A stretch of 64,000 nt of DNA from Apophysomyces variabilis (GCA_002749535.1 MZZL01000406.1:297386-361385), one strand, 5' to 3'. Shown: positions 46,916 to 60,607, counted from the stretch's first letter. A program made the numbers and translations. The notes: generated by a model not told the origin, from the sequence alone.

Positions 46916-49900
46916 TAAAGAAAGATATTATATGAAAAGAAAGGAGAGAAAAAGTAAAAGAGAGAAGTAAAACTATAATTAGTTTATGTACGTCTTGCAA
47001 TTTATTATTTTCTCGTTGTTTATCGTTTAAGCCAATGCTCTGAGGTTGCACCACGTAACATTGCGTTCGCTCATTGTTGCTAATTTGAGCATACCCTCTC
47101 TTGTCTGTCATTTCCTTTCGCACTTTTATTCGCTGCTTCGATTTAAGCTCAAACAGCGACAACAAGGCAAACACAAAGAGACCCGGGTAGGCCAGGATTC
47201 TCCTTGACTGATAGAAAAAGCTTAACCTCAACGTCGGCTGGATCGGCGAATTGGTGCCACCAAACAAAACCTTAGTCTATGTATTGCACGTGCAACCCAT
47301 CAACATTCTCGGTCGATGGTGTACGTACCCTTAGAAAAAGTTACACCATGTCGCTTTGTAACAGAGAAAAAAAAGAGCCCATTGGAACAAAGGTTTACTT
47401 TATTTTATTCAATTTGTTTGTTTACTACTTACCTCGCTGTATAATCACCTATAAACGATATTCAAGGTAACACATGATCCGAATTAATTTAATTCATTAG
47501 GAAAGACAAAAAGTTAAATAGCGGCCTGCTCCCTGGTCTCCAATTCCGGAGAAAGAGGAGTGATTCAACAAGTCCGCCGAATTGTCCGATCACACGATTC
47601 CAAGTCCGCTTCTGTGGTTGAGCCCATTAGGAGATCAATAAATGGAATGGAAGCAAAGGCAGGAATATTTCTACAGATGGAAAATAGTTGTAATTACTGA
47701 CTATCTAAATATATTCCCTGCTATATCCATCTTTGTATCTGTCAATTTTCACGGAGTTTCCGCGGAACCAGCTGTCTGGTAAAAGAACCATGGCCAAAAA
47801 AAGTCGGAGGTTTAAAGAACTGTAACAATGTCTCCCTTTAGCACCGTGGCAACGGTTCCTACATAGCAACCGTCCGATTCAGGTAAAGCAAGGCTGTTAT
47901 CCTCGCTTGTTCCCTAGGCAATCGTGCCAACTTTTATATTAATAAGTTTAAAACTTATTTTATTCCTTGCATACATGTTTATGTGGAAAAGTTACAATGC
48001 CGATCCTTTATCGGTAAAATAGAGATACCGGTGATTTATCAAATGTCATTAATCGGAAAACCGGCATTGCTCACAGAGTTAGCAACGATTGCAGCAATGT
48101 CGGAGCATCTAGTGGTCGTCTCCATAGTGACGGAAAATGCGAGACAACACTGTTGCATTCCGTCTCGAGGACGAACAAAGAATACGCAAAAGGTGGTAGC
48201 TTAATTCCTTGGTAGCTTAAATTTTCATACTTATTTGACGTTAAAATTTATTAATAAAGAAACGTAAACTTGTTTTTCATATGCAGGGAAGTTGAACTTT
48301 TAAGCTTTTGCTGCATACGTGGTTATACATTTCCGTTTGGAATAATCCAAGCACGTTCTCCTGATACTATATTGAATGTCATATTTTCACCTTACAACCG
48401 CTTATTTATTTACATGAAGGTAGCTTCAATGAGATTAACGTTGCTCAAAACATACACATTGCCAGAGCAAAATAACATGTATTTGTTATACGTAAAGCAT
48501 GAAGACGTAAACAGGTTTATTCGTTCCGGTAACTTTTTCTAAGTTGACTTTACTATCGCATGATAATTGTTATCGTTATGTAAATTATAGAGATGTAACT
48601 TAAACAATGTGATGGCAAAAGCAACAGTCTAGATATGCCTAGTCTGACTTCTTCATGTTCCTTATTTTGCGATATATGGCAACCGTGTTATATCGGTATA
48701 ACCATCCCACAGCCATGTGTGAGTCTTATTTAATCCAGTTGATGTTGATACGTCAGTATTTCTGAAATATATATCAGCCCAAGGATATTGCCTGACCTAA
48801 CCAGATGATACTATTAATAGTTTCTACTCTTTAGAGGGTTTTAGACTTGAGCATACGATGCAACAGATTCTATCGGACTTAATGTCTAAAGAAACAGAAT
48901 TCTGAGAGGTTGTAACATTTGGATTTGCTTTCTATCAATCTATTGATTGCTAAATCAATGAGCAGCGTTAGTAATTCACTGCAAAGCTTACATAAACTTG
49001 GTTTATGCTGTCTAGTTAGATTGAAAAGTGCTCGAGACTTGGCTCTGTATTTCTGCTTTGGGTGACATCTTCGGCATCCGTTAAGTTACTTGGCGGATAG
49101 CAATTGCGGATACTAATTTGGTGACGACTTGGTACAAGGCAACGTAGCGTACGGATGTGGCAGATATAGAAAGACTGACATATTTAACGTATTTCCAAAG
49201 GATGAGCTGGTTACTGGCGAATTGACTTGGCAATTCTGAAAAACTGAGCTTGACGCTAACAAATTATATCGATTCGAACGTTCACTCGGATCACATTCAC
49301 TCTACTAAAAGCAGAAGAATACACAAAGAAACCTTCACCTTCACTGATCTTTTTGTCAGTAGAGCATATTAAAGGCTTGCAGAGGATTTGGGAATTTGGA
49401 GATGAAGAAGTTGATATCCTTGGATGATAGAGCATTAAGACTACTTAAAATGTCATTACTGTTGCTTGCAGACCCTATAGGTTTGAATGTTGCTTTTGTC
49501 TTCGGAATTATTGATTTTATGTAGAGAAGCAAAGGAAGACATTGAGTTTCATTCGTTGCGAGATTTATATGTAATTGTTGCAAAATCATTTCGGGAAATA
49601 CTGTATATCTCTATTATATGAGACAGAGAGCTTAGAAACAGAAATAACGTGGTTTGGAGCAGAGCTCATGCACGTTACAAAAAGGATTACATAAAGTAAA
49701 GGAAAAATACTGAACGGGTGGATCATCTAAAAGCAAGAGAATTGTCTTGCTGATTTTATAAATAAGCAAAAGTGGTCAGTTATAAACATGACCAAAGCTT
49801 GATTATAGGCAATAGAAACAAAGCGTAGATTATTGTTTCAGATGGGACTGACTTCGAAAGAACGGTAAGATATGAACATTGATGTTGATAAACTAGTTAG

Positions 49901-50628
49901 GAACAGGGAAAACAAGGTCTGTCGTAATGTAGCACTCGGCTTTAAGCTGCAGCAATCGGAGAGATCAGTTATTCTACTGAAGTCTACTTATTTCGTCTCT
50001 GTTTCACATGCTTACAAACATGGAAGATCATATCAAAGATCGAAAGCATACAGCTGGTATTGACCAACGTAAATGAAGACATGTTTTATGTCTATCCTAG
50101 TGCATCCAAGCGGGAGGCAGATAATAAGATTGTCAGCCGATGATTTTCTTCGCTTCTTCCGTTTCGTTCCATGTAAGATCATTTTATGGTTTTCAAACAA
50201 TGTTTTATGCACTCTATGAGCGATTGTTTACGTCATTCTCTGATTGTTACAAAGAACGCCATTTATTGATCTTTATCATATTTTTGCTGACTTGACGCTT
50301 TACTGAATACATTGGATTCCTTTTGAGCATAATGAGAACAATAGAATGAAATGTTTGGGTTAGTAATATTTTAATAAGATCAATGCATCGTCAGTACCGT
50401 GGGAACATGCAAAACTGGCATAAGTCATCTTGCCAGCATGGAAGATAGATTTTCCTCCGAAGAGCAAGGGATGAATTGCTAAGCTAGGCGTTAAATCAAC
50501 CAATCATTATGTATGTAAGGACTGCTGAGTCAGCCGTTCGGATACCCAGAGAGTTCGAATCCGGAATTGAAAGGGCTCCGTGGTGCCGTGTCACAAGATC
50601 AATATGATTTTCATGCAAACACTCGAAG
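46916..50628. other. Gene-poor region
   Basis: About 3.7 kb without a gene I can support. It contains upstream sequence of the arrestin gene and the far upstream region of the questin oxidase gene. Small frames (for example 47,983-48,204 and 49,872-50,063) have no family features. A GTTCGAATCC-like string near 50,553 was checked as a tRNA box and rejected. Confidence 0.45.
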
Positions 50629-50638
50629 TATATATAAG
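50629..50638 (+). promoter_or_regulatory. TATA box of questin oxidase-like gene
   Basis: TATATATAAG lies about 50 bp before the start codon at 50,687, in an otherwise mixed sequence. The position is short for a fungal TATA box but possible with a short leader. Confidence 0.45.
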
Positions 50639-50686
50639 GGCCCAATTCATGATTCGGGATATTTCCGTGCTCTTCTTACCTAAACC

Positions 50687-52110
50687 ATGTCTTCTTTTAT
50701 CCCAAAGATTCCTCGTACAGCAGACACTTTTGCGTTGCTTCTTCCTGGTATCACTTCCAGGTCTCATAATGTCTGTGAAGAATTACTAGTCAAGAACCAC
50801 AAGGCATTTCATGTCTTCTTCAACGACAAAAAGTTCCACAATCATTTCACACACCACTTACTCGCCGCCTACTCTCTTGGTGCAACCACCGAACGTCTTC
50901 AGGAAATCTTTGATAAACACAGTTCATATCAACGCAAGTTCCCCGAATTATTACCTGTTCGCTTTGATCGCCAAAACTATCATGAATACCTCGGCAAGTC
51001 GGAGGCCTACGCAAACTTCCTTGAACTGTTCCAAAAAGAAATTGATAAGCACGGACCGATTGACACAGTTCGACGCTGGGTATACAGTGGTGACATGCTA
51101 GCACGAACCGTTGGCGGTGCTTTCCATCCGCTCATACATATCGGCTATGGTCTTGAGTTTGATGTCCCTGGTCTGATTGCTGAAGGCTTGGCTATGGCAG
51201 CTTGTACCACGCTTGCCCTTCATCCGTTGATCGACAAGCTTCCCCCATTGGAGGACAAGCTCCAGCCCATCTCCGCTTCCGGCGCCACGCCAAGTGCCCT
51301 CGACCAAGTAACCTCCAATGTCACCACTAAGCTTGATTTGAATGCCTCTCCGAAAAGCAACCCGTTAGTAGATATCGTCCAGGAGATACAGAAAGACAAA
51401 GATTTCGACGGTGTGGTTAAATTTGAGGATGAAATCAAATTTTACGCGGTCTTGGAGAATCGTAAAGCGACAGAGAAGTTGAAGCAATATGTAGCACGTT
51501 GGCCAGTGACTCGTAAGTCAGACATAGTTTCCAAACGAAAACAATCTCAGGTTAGCTCACATTCGGGTCTTTCTTTCTCTTTTCTTCCTTTTTAGCCAAC
51601 AAGGATGATTTACAGCTCAAATTAAGTGAGCTGTATGAGGCATGTCTATTGGCCTTTGGCGCATCTGGTATCCGAAACGAAGGAATCAAACTCGATTTCT
51701 TCCTGATGCATGCTCTCACTTCAGTCCATTTCCTGCATCATTTCTTACCAGTCCTAAGTGCCAAGGAAGGGAAATTGCTTCTTCAATCACATCTTTCGGC
51801 TAGTTTGGCTTATTACGTTTCTCGAGGTCGACCTACTCTTCAGGTGGACCTACTCCTCAATTATCAATCTCCAAACGCCGTCAAGGATTCAATCAATCCA
51901 TGGAATGACGTGTTCGCGCTAGCTTTGAAGGCTAAGGAAGAGCACGTAATCAAAACTGTACGCTCCTGTGCGGTTGGTCAAATCCTGTACGGCCATAAAG
52001 GCTTGTCTAGTCCATCGGAGACTGCTTGGCTCAAGGCTGCTCAACTCGCAGTAGATAAAGACGGTGATTGGAACTTTGACGGCATTGGCTTCGACGAAGC
52101 ATGGAAGTAG
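50687..52110 (+). CDS. Questin oxidase-like protein (DUF4243)
   Basis: Members of this family include Baeyer-Villiger-type ring-opening enzymes such as questin oxidase of Aspergillus; many others have no known substrate. Exons 50687-51512 and 51596-52110 give 446 residues. Landmarks: HNVCEELLVKNHKAFHVFFN, HNHFTHHLLAAYSLGATTER, a block with EYLGKSEAYANFLELFQKEI, the conserved GGAFHPLIHIGYGLEF, and in exon 2 FFLMHALTSVHFLHHFLPVL with FVGR-type SRGRP after it. Conserved His residues in HxLLAAY, FHPLIHIGYG and HALTSVHFLHHF are seen. No polyketide or other secondary-metabolite genes lie nearby, so it is not in a visible cluster. It converges with the kinase gene, with only 148 bp between stops. 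Confidence 0.85.
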
Positions 52111-52258
52111 ATAGTCACATATATTGACTTCTTTTTTTTTTCTTTTTATACAAAGAAACAAGTAAAATCAACAATAAAAACGTATTTACAAAGTGAACTT
52201 ATTCCCGAAGAAAACGAAAAGAAAATGAAAAAGAAAAAGTCAACATAAACAAAGAAGA

Positions 52259-53792
52259 TCACGCACGGATCATATCACTGTGACTCCATCCATTCCCTGT
52301 TGTTGAGGTAATCGTATGCTGCTCGATCGATTGTCGATGATGATGATGAGAGTGTTTGGAGTCGGTTATCTTTTTCTCTGATACGTCTGATGGATGTTTT
52401 TCTAATCCGACATTTTCTGCCTTGGTTCCCAAGCGTGGTATCCGCACATAAGCATCTGTCCCATAGCCGTCCATTGTCATTAGCTGTAACTCCCCTCCCC
52501 AGTACTCAGCATACACTCGACTCATTGGTAATCCCATGCCTAAATTTACGTGCCATAAGTCCGCCCGTTCATGTATTGTCGTCGGCATCTTTTGCACGTC
52601 TTGAAACTGCAGAAACTCCCCGCTCGGTGCGCGCGCTTGATATGACCACAAAGTGGCAAACCGATCCTGTGAGATACCACCACCTTGATCTGATACTCTG
52701 AAGAAGACATCGGTTTCGTTCGCACTCACGGTCACCCGTATTGGTGGGTAGCATTTGTGGTGTTTTGCCATAGTGAATCGTACAGCGTTACTCAACAACT
52801 CAAATAGGATATGTTCTAATTGCTCTGGCACCTAAACATGGAAAAATGGCCTCTATTAGTCCGATACGGCGCAGTCATGGAAAATAGATTGGACTACTAC
52901 TTACATAAGCGAATACAATCTCATTACGGTCCTCAGCTTGTTGATACCCTTTGCGTGCACCATGCTGGATTTCAACCTCGATTTCGGGTGGTATCCAATG
53001 ATCGGAGTCCTGTTGATCTGGCGCATATCTTGGCAGGTAGATCTGTCGGGCCTGCTGTTCAACCAATCGTTTTGCGCGTCCCACAATCTCTTTAGCGGAA
53101 CATCGTACGAATATGATCCCGACATAGCCATCACCAAAACCCATCATTTCGTCCCAGTCATTTTCACATGCCTCGGTGAGGGCCAAGTGCTGTTCAGCCA
53201 AGACTCGCCTTGAGATACGTGAACGGAACATGCGGTTTACAAACCGGTCTAGATCATGTCTATCTTTGTCATAAAACGAGGCGCACTCACTCACTCCGAG
53301 CGCCACCCGAGGAACCACCAGCTGCCCGTCATCAAGAAGATCTCGTAGCAAATGGCAAAACGCATTGTTGTCCTCCAGATTTTTCACGGTTGATTGTTTC
53401 CGGAGTTTATCAAAGGCGCCCCAGTAAAGACGATAGACAAATTCAATGTGCGGATTCGTCCCGACCAAAAATGGCAGTTGCTGAAAGTCGCGTATACGGT
53501 GAGCAAGACGAACGAGCAATTCATTCCGAACCCAGTTGGCTGATTTGATCAGTCGCTCAGCGTTCATCTGCCGGCCAAAGAAAATGTATTGCCGTAGTGT
53601 ACTTGCGTTGATGGGCTGTTGAACATACTTGTCAATGATTTTGTTTTGGTAAAAGTGATAGGGCGAGTCAGACTGAACGGAATCGAGCGACGCTGTCCTT
53701 GGTAGACCTGCCTCTCGTTCGAACACCCTGCGAGATAGTGCCAAACTACGAGTTATAACACGTAGAGGGCGTGCTCTGGCAAGTGAATGCAT
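52259..53792 (-). CDS. Mitochondrial pyruvate/branched-chain dehydrogenase kinase
   Basis: These kinases phosphorylate and switch off the E1 subunit of pyruvate or branched-chain 2-oxoacid dehydrogenase in the mitochondrial matrix. Exons 53792-52905 and 52831-52259 give 486 residues. The Arg-rich start (MHSLARARPLRVITRSLALS) suits a presequence. The N-terminal helical domain shows PINASTLRQYIFFGR, then an invariant-His region RVLAEQHLALTEA. The GHKL ATPase domain has N-box ILFELLSNAVRFT, G1 VSDQGGGIS, G2 LGMGLPMSRVYAEYWGG and GYGTDAYVRI. YAEYWGGELQL is nearer to branched-chain kinase than to classical PDK, so the substrate is open. A His-rich tail (SHHHHRQ) after the domain is unusual. Confidence 0.9.
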
Positions 53793-56084
53793 GGTTTAAT
53801 AATAAAATAAAGAGAAAGTGAGAAAGTGCCAGCGTAAGCAGACGTAAAAAAAAAAGAGTAGTATGGTTTGACAGAACGGGATTTTAATATGTCTTTTAAA
53901 ATTCTCTTTATCCATTGGTTAATTTCATGCTGGATAAATGCACTCACACCATGTCAATGGGCATGTGGAACGCTGGAGAGCGAATTTGACGGACTAAAAA
54001 AAACCTATCACACATGCCAATAAAATGACATGGATTGAATAATCTCTGAACTCCTTACACGCCAATTAAGAGAGAGAAGTTTATATGAGAGACATCAATG
54101 TAGTAATTCCCATTGGCTTAAAAACTATTCCCGAGTGCTAAGGGAAAAGAAAGAGGGAAACTAAAAGTGATTATGCCTAAAGAAATATACAATTGCACAT
54201 CGCAATGAATTCTATCCGTTTACAAGCGAACTTACAATTCCAGCGCATATGGGCTGGTACCCGCGTGCGTGTTCTATTCGGGGCAGCACGGAGTTGTATA
54301 TAATGAATGAGCGGCAATGCTAGCCGATTTTAAATGAATGCCGGCCAAAGCGCAGTCAAAAAAACTGCTTCAACAACACAAAATTTGCCACTTACAGGTA
54401 TCATAAACCCGCTTAATATATTGTTGCCACCTTGATTAGGGAATAATGATGGGCTTACTTTAAGACCTGGCAGAGAAAGGCTGCGACGTCAAAAAAAAAT
54501 AATGACCTCCCGCCTTCGTATCATTTCCTATTCCGAATGAGTCAGTGACGACTGCATTGAGAGAATTTTGATACTTATCAGTTTAAATATGGATATTGGA
54601 GTAGGGAAGAGTGGAAACAATCAATGGATCCCTTATGCCATAGATAACATATAACACTCAGCAAGGAACGGAATACGCATAAACATGATTCAATCAATGA
54701 CAAAAGACGTACATGAAAAATCAGAAAGCCAACAGCGGTCATGTGCTGTAAAATAACCGCATCATCAGTATGGAAGCATGAAATAACATCATCCATCAAG
54801 CATTTACAGAAATCATACTCCACCCAGGATGAACGCACTCCTCTCGGCAGACGCTGATGCTCAACGGGACGAGCCGTTGAGGGAAACACAGAAAGCCAAA
54901 AGAGGAATCCAAAGAAGGCAAAAGATTTCCTGGAGAAATTATCGGTAGCGGAACTCTGTGGTACAAAGTTAATCTATGTTCAAAAGTAACTGGAAGTACT
55001 TGACCTGAGAAGAAGATCAGTAATTAAGAAGAAAAATCCGGACGCTTTTTATAAACGACTGCATGACCATGACTTCTTTTTTCAAAGGCCCATCCGATAT
55101 TGTCAATGCAAAAAAAAGCGTATGGATAGGAGAACAGTAATAGTAACTACCAGCAGGTATGATTGTTTCGTATCTCAATTTGCATTACCACCATGGATTT
55201 ACGGAACTCATGCATGTCTTGTGCTTCAGCAGCCCTTGCTCAACCTGTAAAGAAGCCTAATAAGTAATAGCTCCTATTTGGCAGTATAATTGACTATGAA
55301 TGCGAAAAAGGTAATATCCCTCAACAGGATCTGTTGGGCAATGATGAAGTTGAGTACTTCGGAGACGGAAAATCAAAATCATCGTTATACGTCTGGATGT
55401 TGGTAATGAATGTTTTACAGCTTCAGTAACCGCAATGAGAAATTAACTTAAAGGCTATGCTGCGGTCATAGAAGAAGTACTTTTATTTAACTCTGCAGAC
55501 AACAAAGGGTGAATGTAGTATTATTAGGTGTAGATCTATAGGACTTTTCTGTAGTCGCATAATGGCAAGGTATATCTATGGTCACTGATGTCATGTTCAT
55601 GCATATTGGAGTGGAAAAAGAGGAATCTTTTGGACGCATTTAACATACATACAAAGCAGAAGAGGGTATATTAGATAAGGAAGAAATATCCTTAGGCTCC
55701 ATCTGAGAATGAACATTATCATCCTAGTTGACATGTTCGACTTGGGGAAAAGTAATCTAAATGACAGGCACTTAGCAAAATGCACGTCCCTGATTTTTGT
55801 GAATCATTCACTGGGTTCACCGGAAACAATCGGCTGGTGAGGCGAGAATGAGTTGGTCCATGCACAATGAACAATATCAGGTCTTGTATTAATATGATGT
55901 TTGCTATGATGGACAAAAGATTGCTAGAGCAAAAGGAAAACTAAGTATTGTAACACATGCAATGCAGCAGGTTTGTAGTGTTAGAGCTGCCTTTTATAGA
56001 TTTTACGAGTTGTTCAGCTTTGTATAATAGCCCAGCGAATCTGAGCGCAATAGGACGAGTTATATATTGTTCTTCTAGCCAACC
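53793..56084. other. Gene-poor region
   Basis: No gene could be supported on either strand. Small frames lack family features. The kinase promoter must lie at its left edge. Confidence 0.45.
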
Positions 56085-56248
56085 ATGTTTGCACCTTTTA
56101 AAGTAGTGAGTAGCTTCAAGAAATTGTTAATACATGACGTTGCTTTACTGTCAAAAAATGAGGTAATTATCACTCGGCTATGTTTCGCAATTAATCTTTT
56201 TTTTTATTTCTCAGCGAGCTGCTATTGCTCCTCCATGGAAATAGATAC
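56085..56248 (+). CDS. Possible spliced micro-protein
   Basis: An ATG at 56,085 opens MFAPFKVVSSFKKLLIHDVA followed by LLSKNE. A GT donor at 56,163 and a clear T-rich TTTCTCAG acceptor near 56,215 then add RAAIAPPWK and a stop, for about 35 residues. The strong polypyrimidine tract before the acceptor is the main evidence. Such tiny basic proteins exist among mitochondrial complex subunits, but I do not recognise this one. Could be chance. Confidence 0.25.
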
Positions 56249-56554
56249 TTTCGATCCGAGAACTGCTCCGCGTATAGCCAGTTCAGCGGTATCTTCTCGT
56301 TGTCGTATAGCCCGCGCAATGGGATCTTTGGAAGTAAATGGGTAGTTAGTGTTGTCCAATCAAAACGGAGTCCATTGCGCACGATCTTTTAATTTAAAGG
56401 GTAAAACGGAAATAGGTTTAGCCTGTTTTTGTTTGCTAACCAATCATAAGCGTCCTTTGTGTTGACCTGGCAAATGAAAAGCCGGTCCCAAAAAAAGGGA
56501 CTTAATTTTTTATATTCCACGGCTTTCGATACTCTCTTTACTCCAACCTTAGAC

Positions 56555-57315
56555 ATGCCTCGCCAGGTAAACAATAGAACCGCGGCCTTCAATGCGAACC
56601 ATGACGCTTCTGTTTGTGAATGGATCCACTAAGACAAGACATGTATAACAATAGACTAGACGCTCTGCTCCTGTTCAACAAACTCGTCAGGCCCACACGA
56701 TGCCTACTCGTCAGGCTCCTCCTCCACCTGCTCCAAAGCCTGTTGCTGCTGCACCCCCGGCTCCAGCAGCCGCTCAACCCCAGCATGCCATGACACCCGC
56801 CCCTGCTGCTGCTCCTCCCGCCATGGCTCAGTCCGCTCCTCAACAACCCGGTCTGTTTGCTCAGAGTAAGTTCAATTTCCCACAGTCATTCTTTGTCTAC
56901 TCTTTCTTTTATTGATGACCAATCGCATTTTTTAAAAGTGGCCACTACTGCTGCTGGTGTCGCTGTTGGTTCCGCTGTTGGCCATACTGTGGTACGTTTT
57001 ACGAAGCCATGCCTAACCCTGGATTCGTTCAATTTGTTTTTGACCCCGCCATTTTTCCTATTTGTATTGATCTAGGCAAATGGTATCTCTTCTTTGTTCA
57101 GCGGCTCTTCTGATCAGCCTGCCCAACAACCTCAGCAACAGGCTGCTCCTGCTCCTCAATACCAGCAATCTTTCCAGGCCCCCACTGGTGCTGCTTGCGA
57201 AGCTGATGCCAAGGCCTTCACTCGATGTCTTGAGAGCACAAACAACGATATCACTGCTTGCCAATGGTATCTTGATGCCCTGAAGCAATGCCAATCTATG
57301 GCCTCCCAATACTAA
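56555..57315 (+). CDS. MIX17: Mix17/CHCHD2-family twin CX9C protein
   Basis: A mitochondrial intermembrane-space protein of the CHCHD2/CHCHD10 family, imported by the Mia40 pathway and linked to respiratory function. Exons 56555-56566, 56655-56865, 56939-56991 and 57076-57315 give 171 residues. The start is MPRQ then TRRSAPVQQTRQ, a short basic stretch as in family members. A Pro/Ala/Gln-rich linker follows, then the glycine-alanine helix MATTAAGVAVGSAVGHTVANG, and the C-terminal CHCH domain: C-EADAKAFTR-C and C-QWYLDALKQ-C, two exact CX9C motifs. The first exon codes only four residues, easily missed by gene finders. It converges with the Gcn20 gene. Confidence 0.92.
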
Positions 57316-58007
57316 ACCTTTTAGACTTTGCTTTCTAAAGTATTTTATAAATATCATTTTTTTTTATTCAACCGTGTCAAACGTGATTTTACGACGGGAG
57401 ACAAGTCGGAAATTGTTGATGTTATGGGTCGCTCCTTGCTTCTCGGTCAGATATGGTTCAATTGTCGTGTCGGACGTCTATCAAACGTTTTTGCCGAGGG
57501 GATCATACCGATGTCCAACCGTCAAATCATACCCTGATCTGTCAAAGTTATACCATGCTATGGTTGTTTGGGAAGATTTTATCCAATTCTCACTGTGCTT
57601 ACATACCCTTGCTCGAATAGAGAGATTCCTTCGTATCTACTTTAAGTGCGTTATAGCGTTGGATTACAACTCGAATATTGCGTATTCCTTAGGCTCGAAA
57701 GTTTTTGTTTGCTTGCATTTGGCATCATGTCTGTCTATGAGATAGTTTCTCTCGAATCTATCTGTATGTGTGTTACATTATCCTCTCCTACCACATATGT
57801 TGTCCGTTCTATGCTAGACATGAACTCATTCAATGCAGTGCAACGTCGCTTCTACTTTAGCACGATTTCGACTACACTCTCACAATGGGATCCTTTTTAA
57901 CCTATGTTCAAGATTTCCAAAAGCGATACGTCTATTGGTCTGTCGAGTATATAGAAAACGTAAAAAGAAAAAAAATACAGGGAGAATGAAATGCAGGACT
58001 GTGTTTA
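57316..58007. other. Convergent 3' region
   Basis: About 690 bp between the stops of Mix17 and Gcn20. Open frames here on the plus strand have no family features. Confidence 0.45.
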
Positions 58008-60607
58008 TTACACATCTTTCGGGCACACAAGTTCCTAAAAGTGATGAGAAATAAAAATCAGCCTGTGCTAGACAACGGAAAGTTCTGGTATATACCTTGT
58101 AGTCTTTGATTGTGCCCGAGAACTTGTTAAGTGCACCTCCTGCACAGATCCAAATCTCGTTACAAACTTCGTTGATAAAGCGCTCATCGTGGGAAACAAT
58201 GATCACACCCCCCTTAAACAGGCCAAGAGCTCTTTGTAGCGCATCCATGGATTCCATATCCAAATGGTTAGTAGGCTAATAAGATAAAAGAAAAAGTGAC
58301 CTTGTAAGAAGACTGATCGAAGAATTTTGCACATATTAGACTTACTTCATCGAGAACTAACACATGTGGATTCTGTGCACTAAGGCAAGCAAAAGCAACG
58401 CGCGATTTTTGACCACCAGATAAGGTCTTCATCACTTGAAGACCAACCATACCCGTAATACCAAATGCACCAAGGTGGCGACGATAGTCCTCTTCTGTAC
58501 GTCCAGGGAACTTTTCGGCCATGAAGGCGACCGCAGATTTGGTGAGATCCAGTTGATCAATATGATGCTGGGTAAAGTAGGCTATACGTAGACGTCCATT
58601 ACGATGGACTAAACCACTGGAAGGCTTGTTCTCTTCCGTCAACAACTTGAGCATGGTCGATTTACCTACATAAACATGAAACGACAAATTTGAATTCCGT
58701 TACGTTTTTCTTATTTCATTCGATTCTTTACCTGCGCCGTTAGGACCGACGATAGCCACACGAGAATCCATGCGAAGATCCAGATTAATACCACGAATGA
58801 TAGTCTTCTCTTTAGTGTAACCAAACGTTACATCATTCATCTGAAGGATAGGAGGAGAGATAGCGTCTGGATCAGAGAATCGGAAGGTGACCTCTTTCTC
58901 ATCTTGCGGTAATTCTAATACGGGTAATTTCTCCAGTATCTTGATTTTTGATTGAGCTTGAGGAGCTCTCTTGGCGTTGTAACGCCAGCGATCGATGAAG
59001 TCCTGAAGATGCTTTCTATATGCCATTTGTGCTTCGTATTCACGGATTTGTGCAATTCTACGCTCTTCTTTGGTAGCATAGAATTGAGTGAAATTTCCCT
59101 TGTAGTAATCCAGTTTTTCTGAATGCATATACAAAATATCGGTGGCCACCTCGTCCAGAAATTCTGGATCATGTGTTAGTGTTCAGTAATAGTTGAGACG
59201 TATCCTATTCTTTTACCTCTGTCGTGAGATACAACCAGTAAGGTATTAGGCCATGTTTTCAAGTAATTTTCTAGCCAAACGATGGCAGGGATCTGGAGCG
59301 CGGTAAGTGGACGTTATATTAATACAGAAAAGCAAAAGAACTTACATCCAACATGTTGTCTGGTTCATCAAGCATGAGCACATCTGGCTTACAGAACAAT
59401 GCACGTGCAAGAGAGATTCTCATACGCCAACCACCAGAAAATTCTTTGGTTGGCCGCTTTTGATCGGGTGCAGGGAAACCAAGACCAGCAAGGATAGCGG
59501 ATGCTCTAAGAGAAAATGAATATCATTTACCATATTACACATTTTGTTTTCTATGTACTTGGATTCTGCTTTATCACTCTCGATATCTTGAAGCTTTGTG
59601 AACACATCCTTCAGTTCATTCATCAGCTTGTCCTTCTTCTCTTCAATTGCCTTCTTCACATCTTCTTCGACACCTTCCTCGGATAATTGTTGGTCCAATA
59701 AGCTAACCTGTGAAGAAAGATCGCGCTCCTTTTCTAGTAAATGTTCACGCCAGACATCAGCCCGAAGGACCATTTCAATGGCTGGCGTATCATCACCAAT
59801 CACCTGCAAACAACCACGAATCAGATCATCTAAACCACCTTCCCTTTCTTGATTTCCACTCACTTCTTGTTCAACGTAGAGCAATGAAATGTGGGTAGGC
59901 ACATTGACCTCACGACGTGCCATGGCTCGAAGTAATGTAGATTTACCAATACCGTTTTTACCCACAACACCATAGCGGCGACCGAAAGCCAAGGTAAGGC
60001 TGGCATCGGTAAGAATACGACGACCAGCAAACGAGATGTCAAAGTTGTCAATCTTGATATCCTTGTTTTTACCCTTCGTGGACGTGTAATCCAGAATGGG
60101 GTTGTACAACTTGTACGCTTCCTGCAATGCTTTCTGCTCATTTTGCAAAAGACGGGCTGCTTCATATTCGATTTTCATGTTGGTCTTTTCCTGACGCTTA
60201 GCCATTTTCATAGCGATCTTGGCTTCGGCCTTGCGCAGTTTTTCTTGATTCACCTGGGATTGCACACGACGACCGGACACATGATCCAACTCCACCGTGT
60301 TACGACTCAAATGGGCAGTGGCGGAAACACCCGATTGAGTAGCCATCGTAATGGTCTGCTCAAGTTTGGACAAGCCCTTTGAAGGGGTGTTCTTAGACTG
60401 ATTCGCTTGGAGCATAGCCGATAGCTGTTCACACAGATCGTCAATACTCTTCTCGTCGCCACCGGCATCCAGAAGAATGGGCTTGACAAAGTCAGCGATG
60501 GCGTCTTCATCGTCCTCAAATTCGTTCTCCTTCAAATAACCGTCAATATACTCGACGATCGCTTCGTCTGCCTCGGGAACAGCTTTCCGAATCAGTGCCA
60601 ATGTCAT
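58008..60607 (-). CDS. GCN20: ABCF ATPase Gcn20
   Basis: Gcn20 partners Gcn1 on the ribosome to activate the eIF2alpha kinase Gcn2 during amino-acid starvation. Seven exons, 60607-59559, 59505-59346, 59292-59217, 59163-58732, 58665-58346, 58275-58096 and 58034-58008, give 747 residues, close to yeast Gcn20 (about 750). The N-terminal 190 residues are helical, as needed for Gcn1 binding. First ABC domain: GKNGIGKST (residues 216-224), signature EFSGGWRMR and [11 protein letters not shown], where most ABCFs have EPTNHLD. Second: [21 protein letters not shown] and VLVLDEPTNHLD. There are no membrane segments. The C-terminus ends [13 protein letters not shown] on a 27-bp last exon. Confidence 0.93.

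Noticed and set aside
50520..50600. Possible tRNA (GTTCGAATCC, a B-box-like string)
   Set aside because: No matching A box at the right distance and no acceptor stem could be formed.
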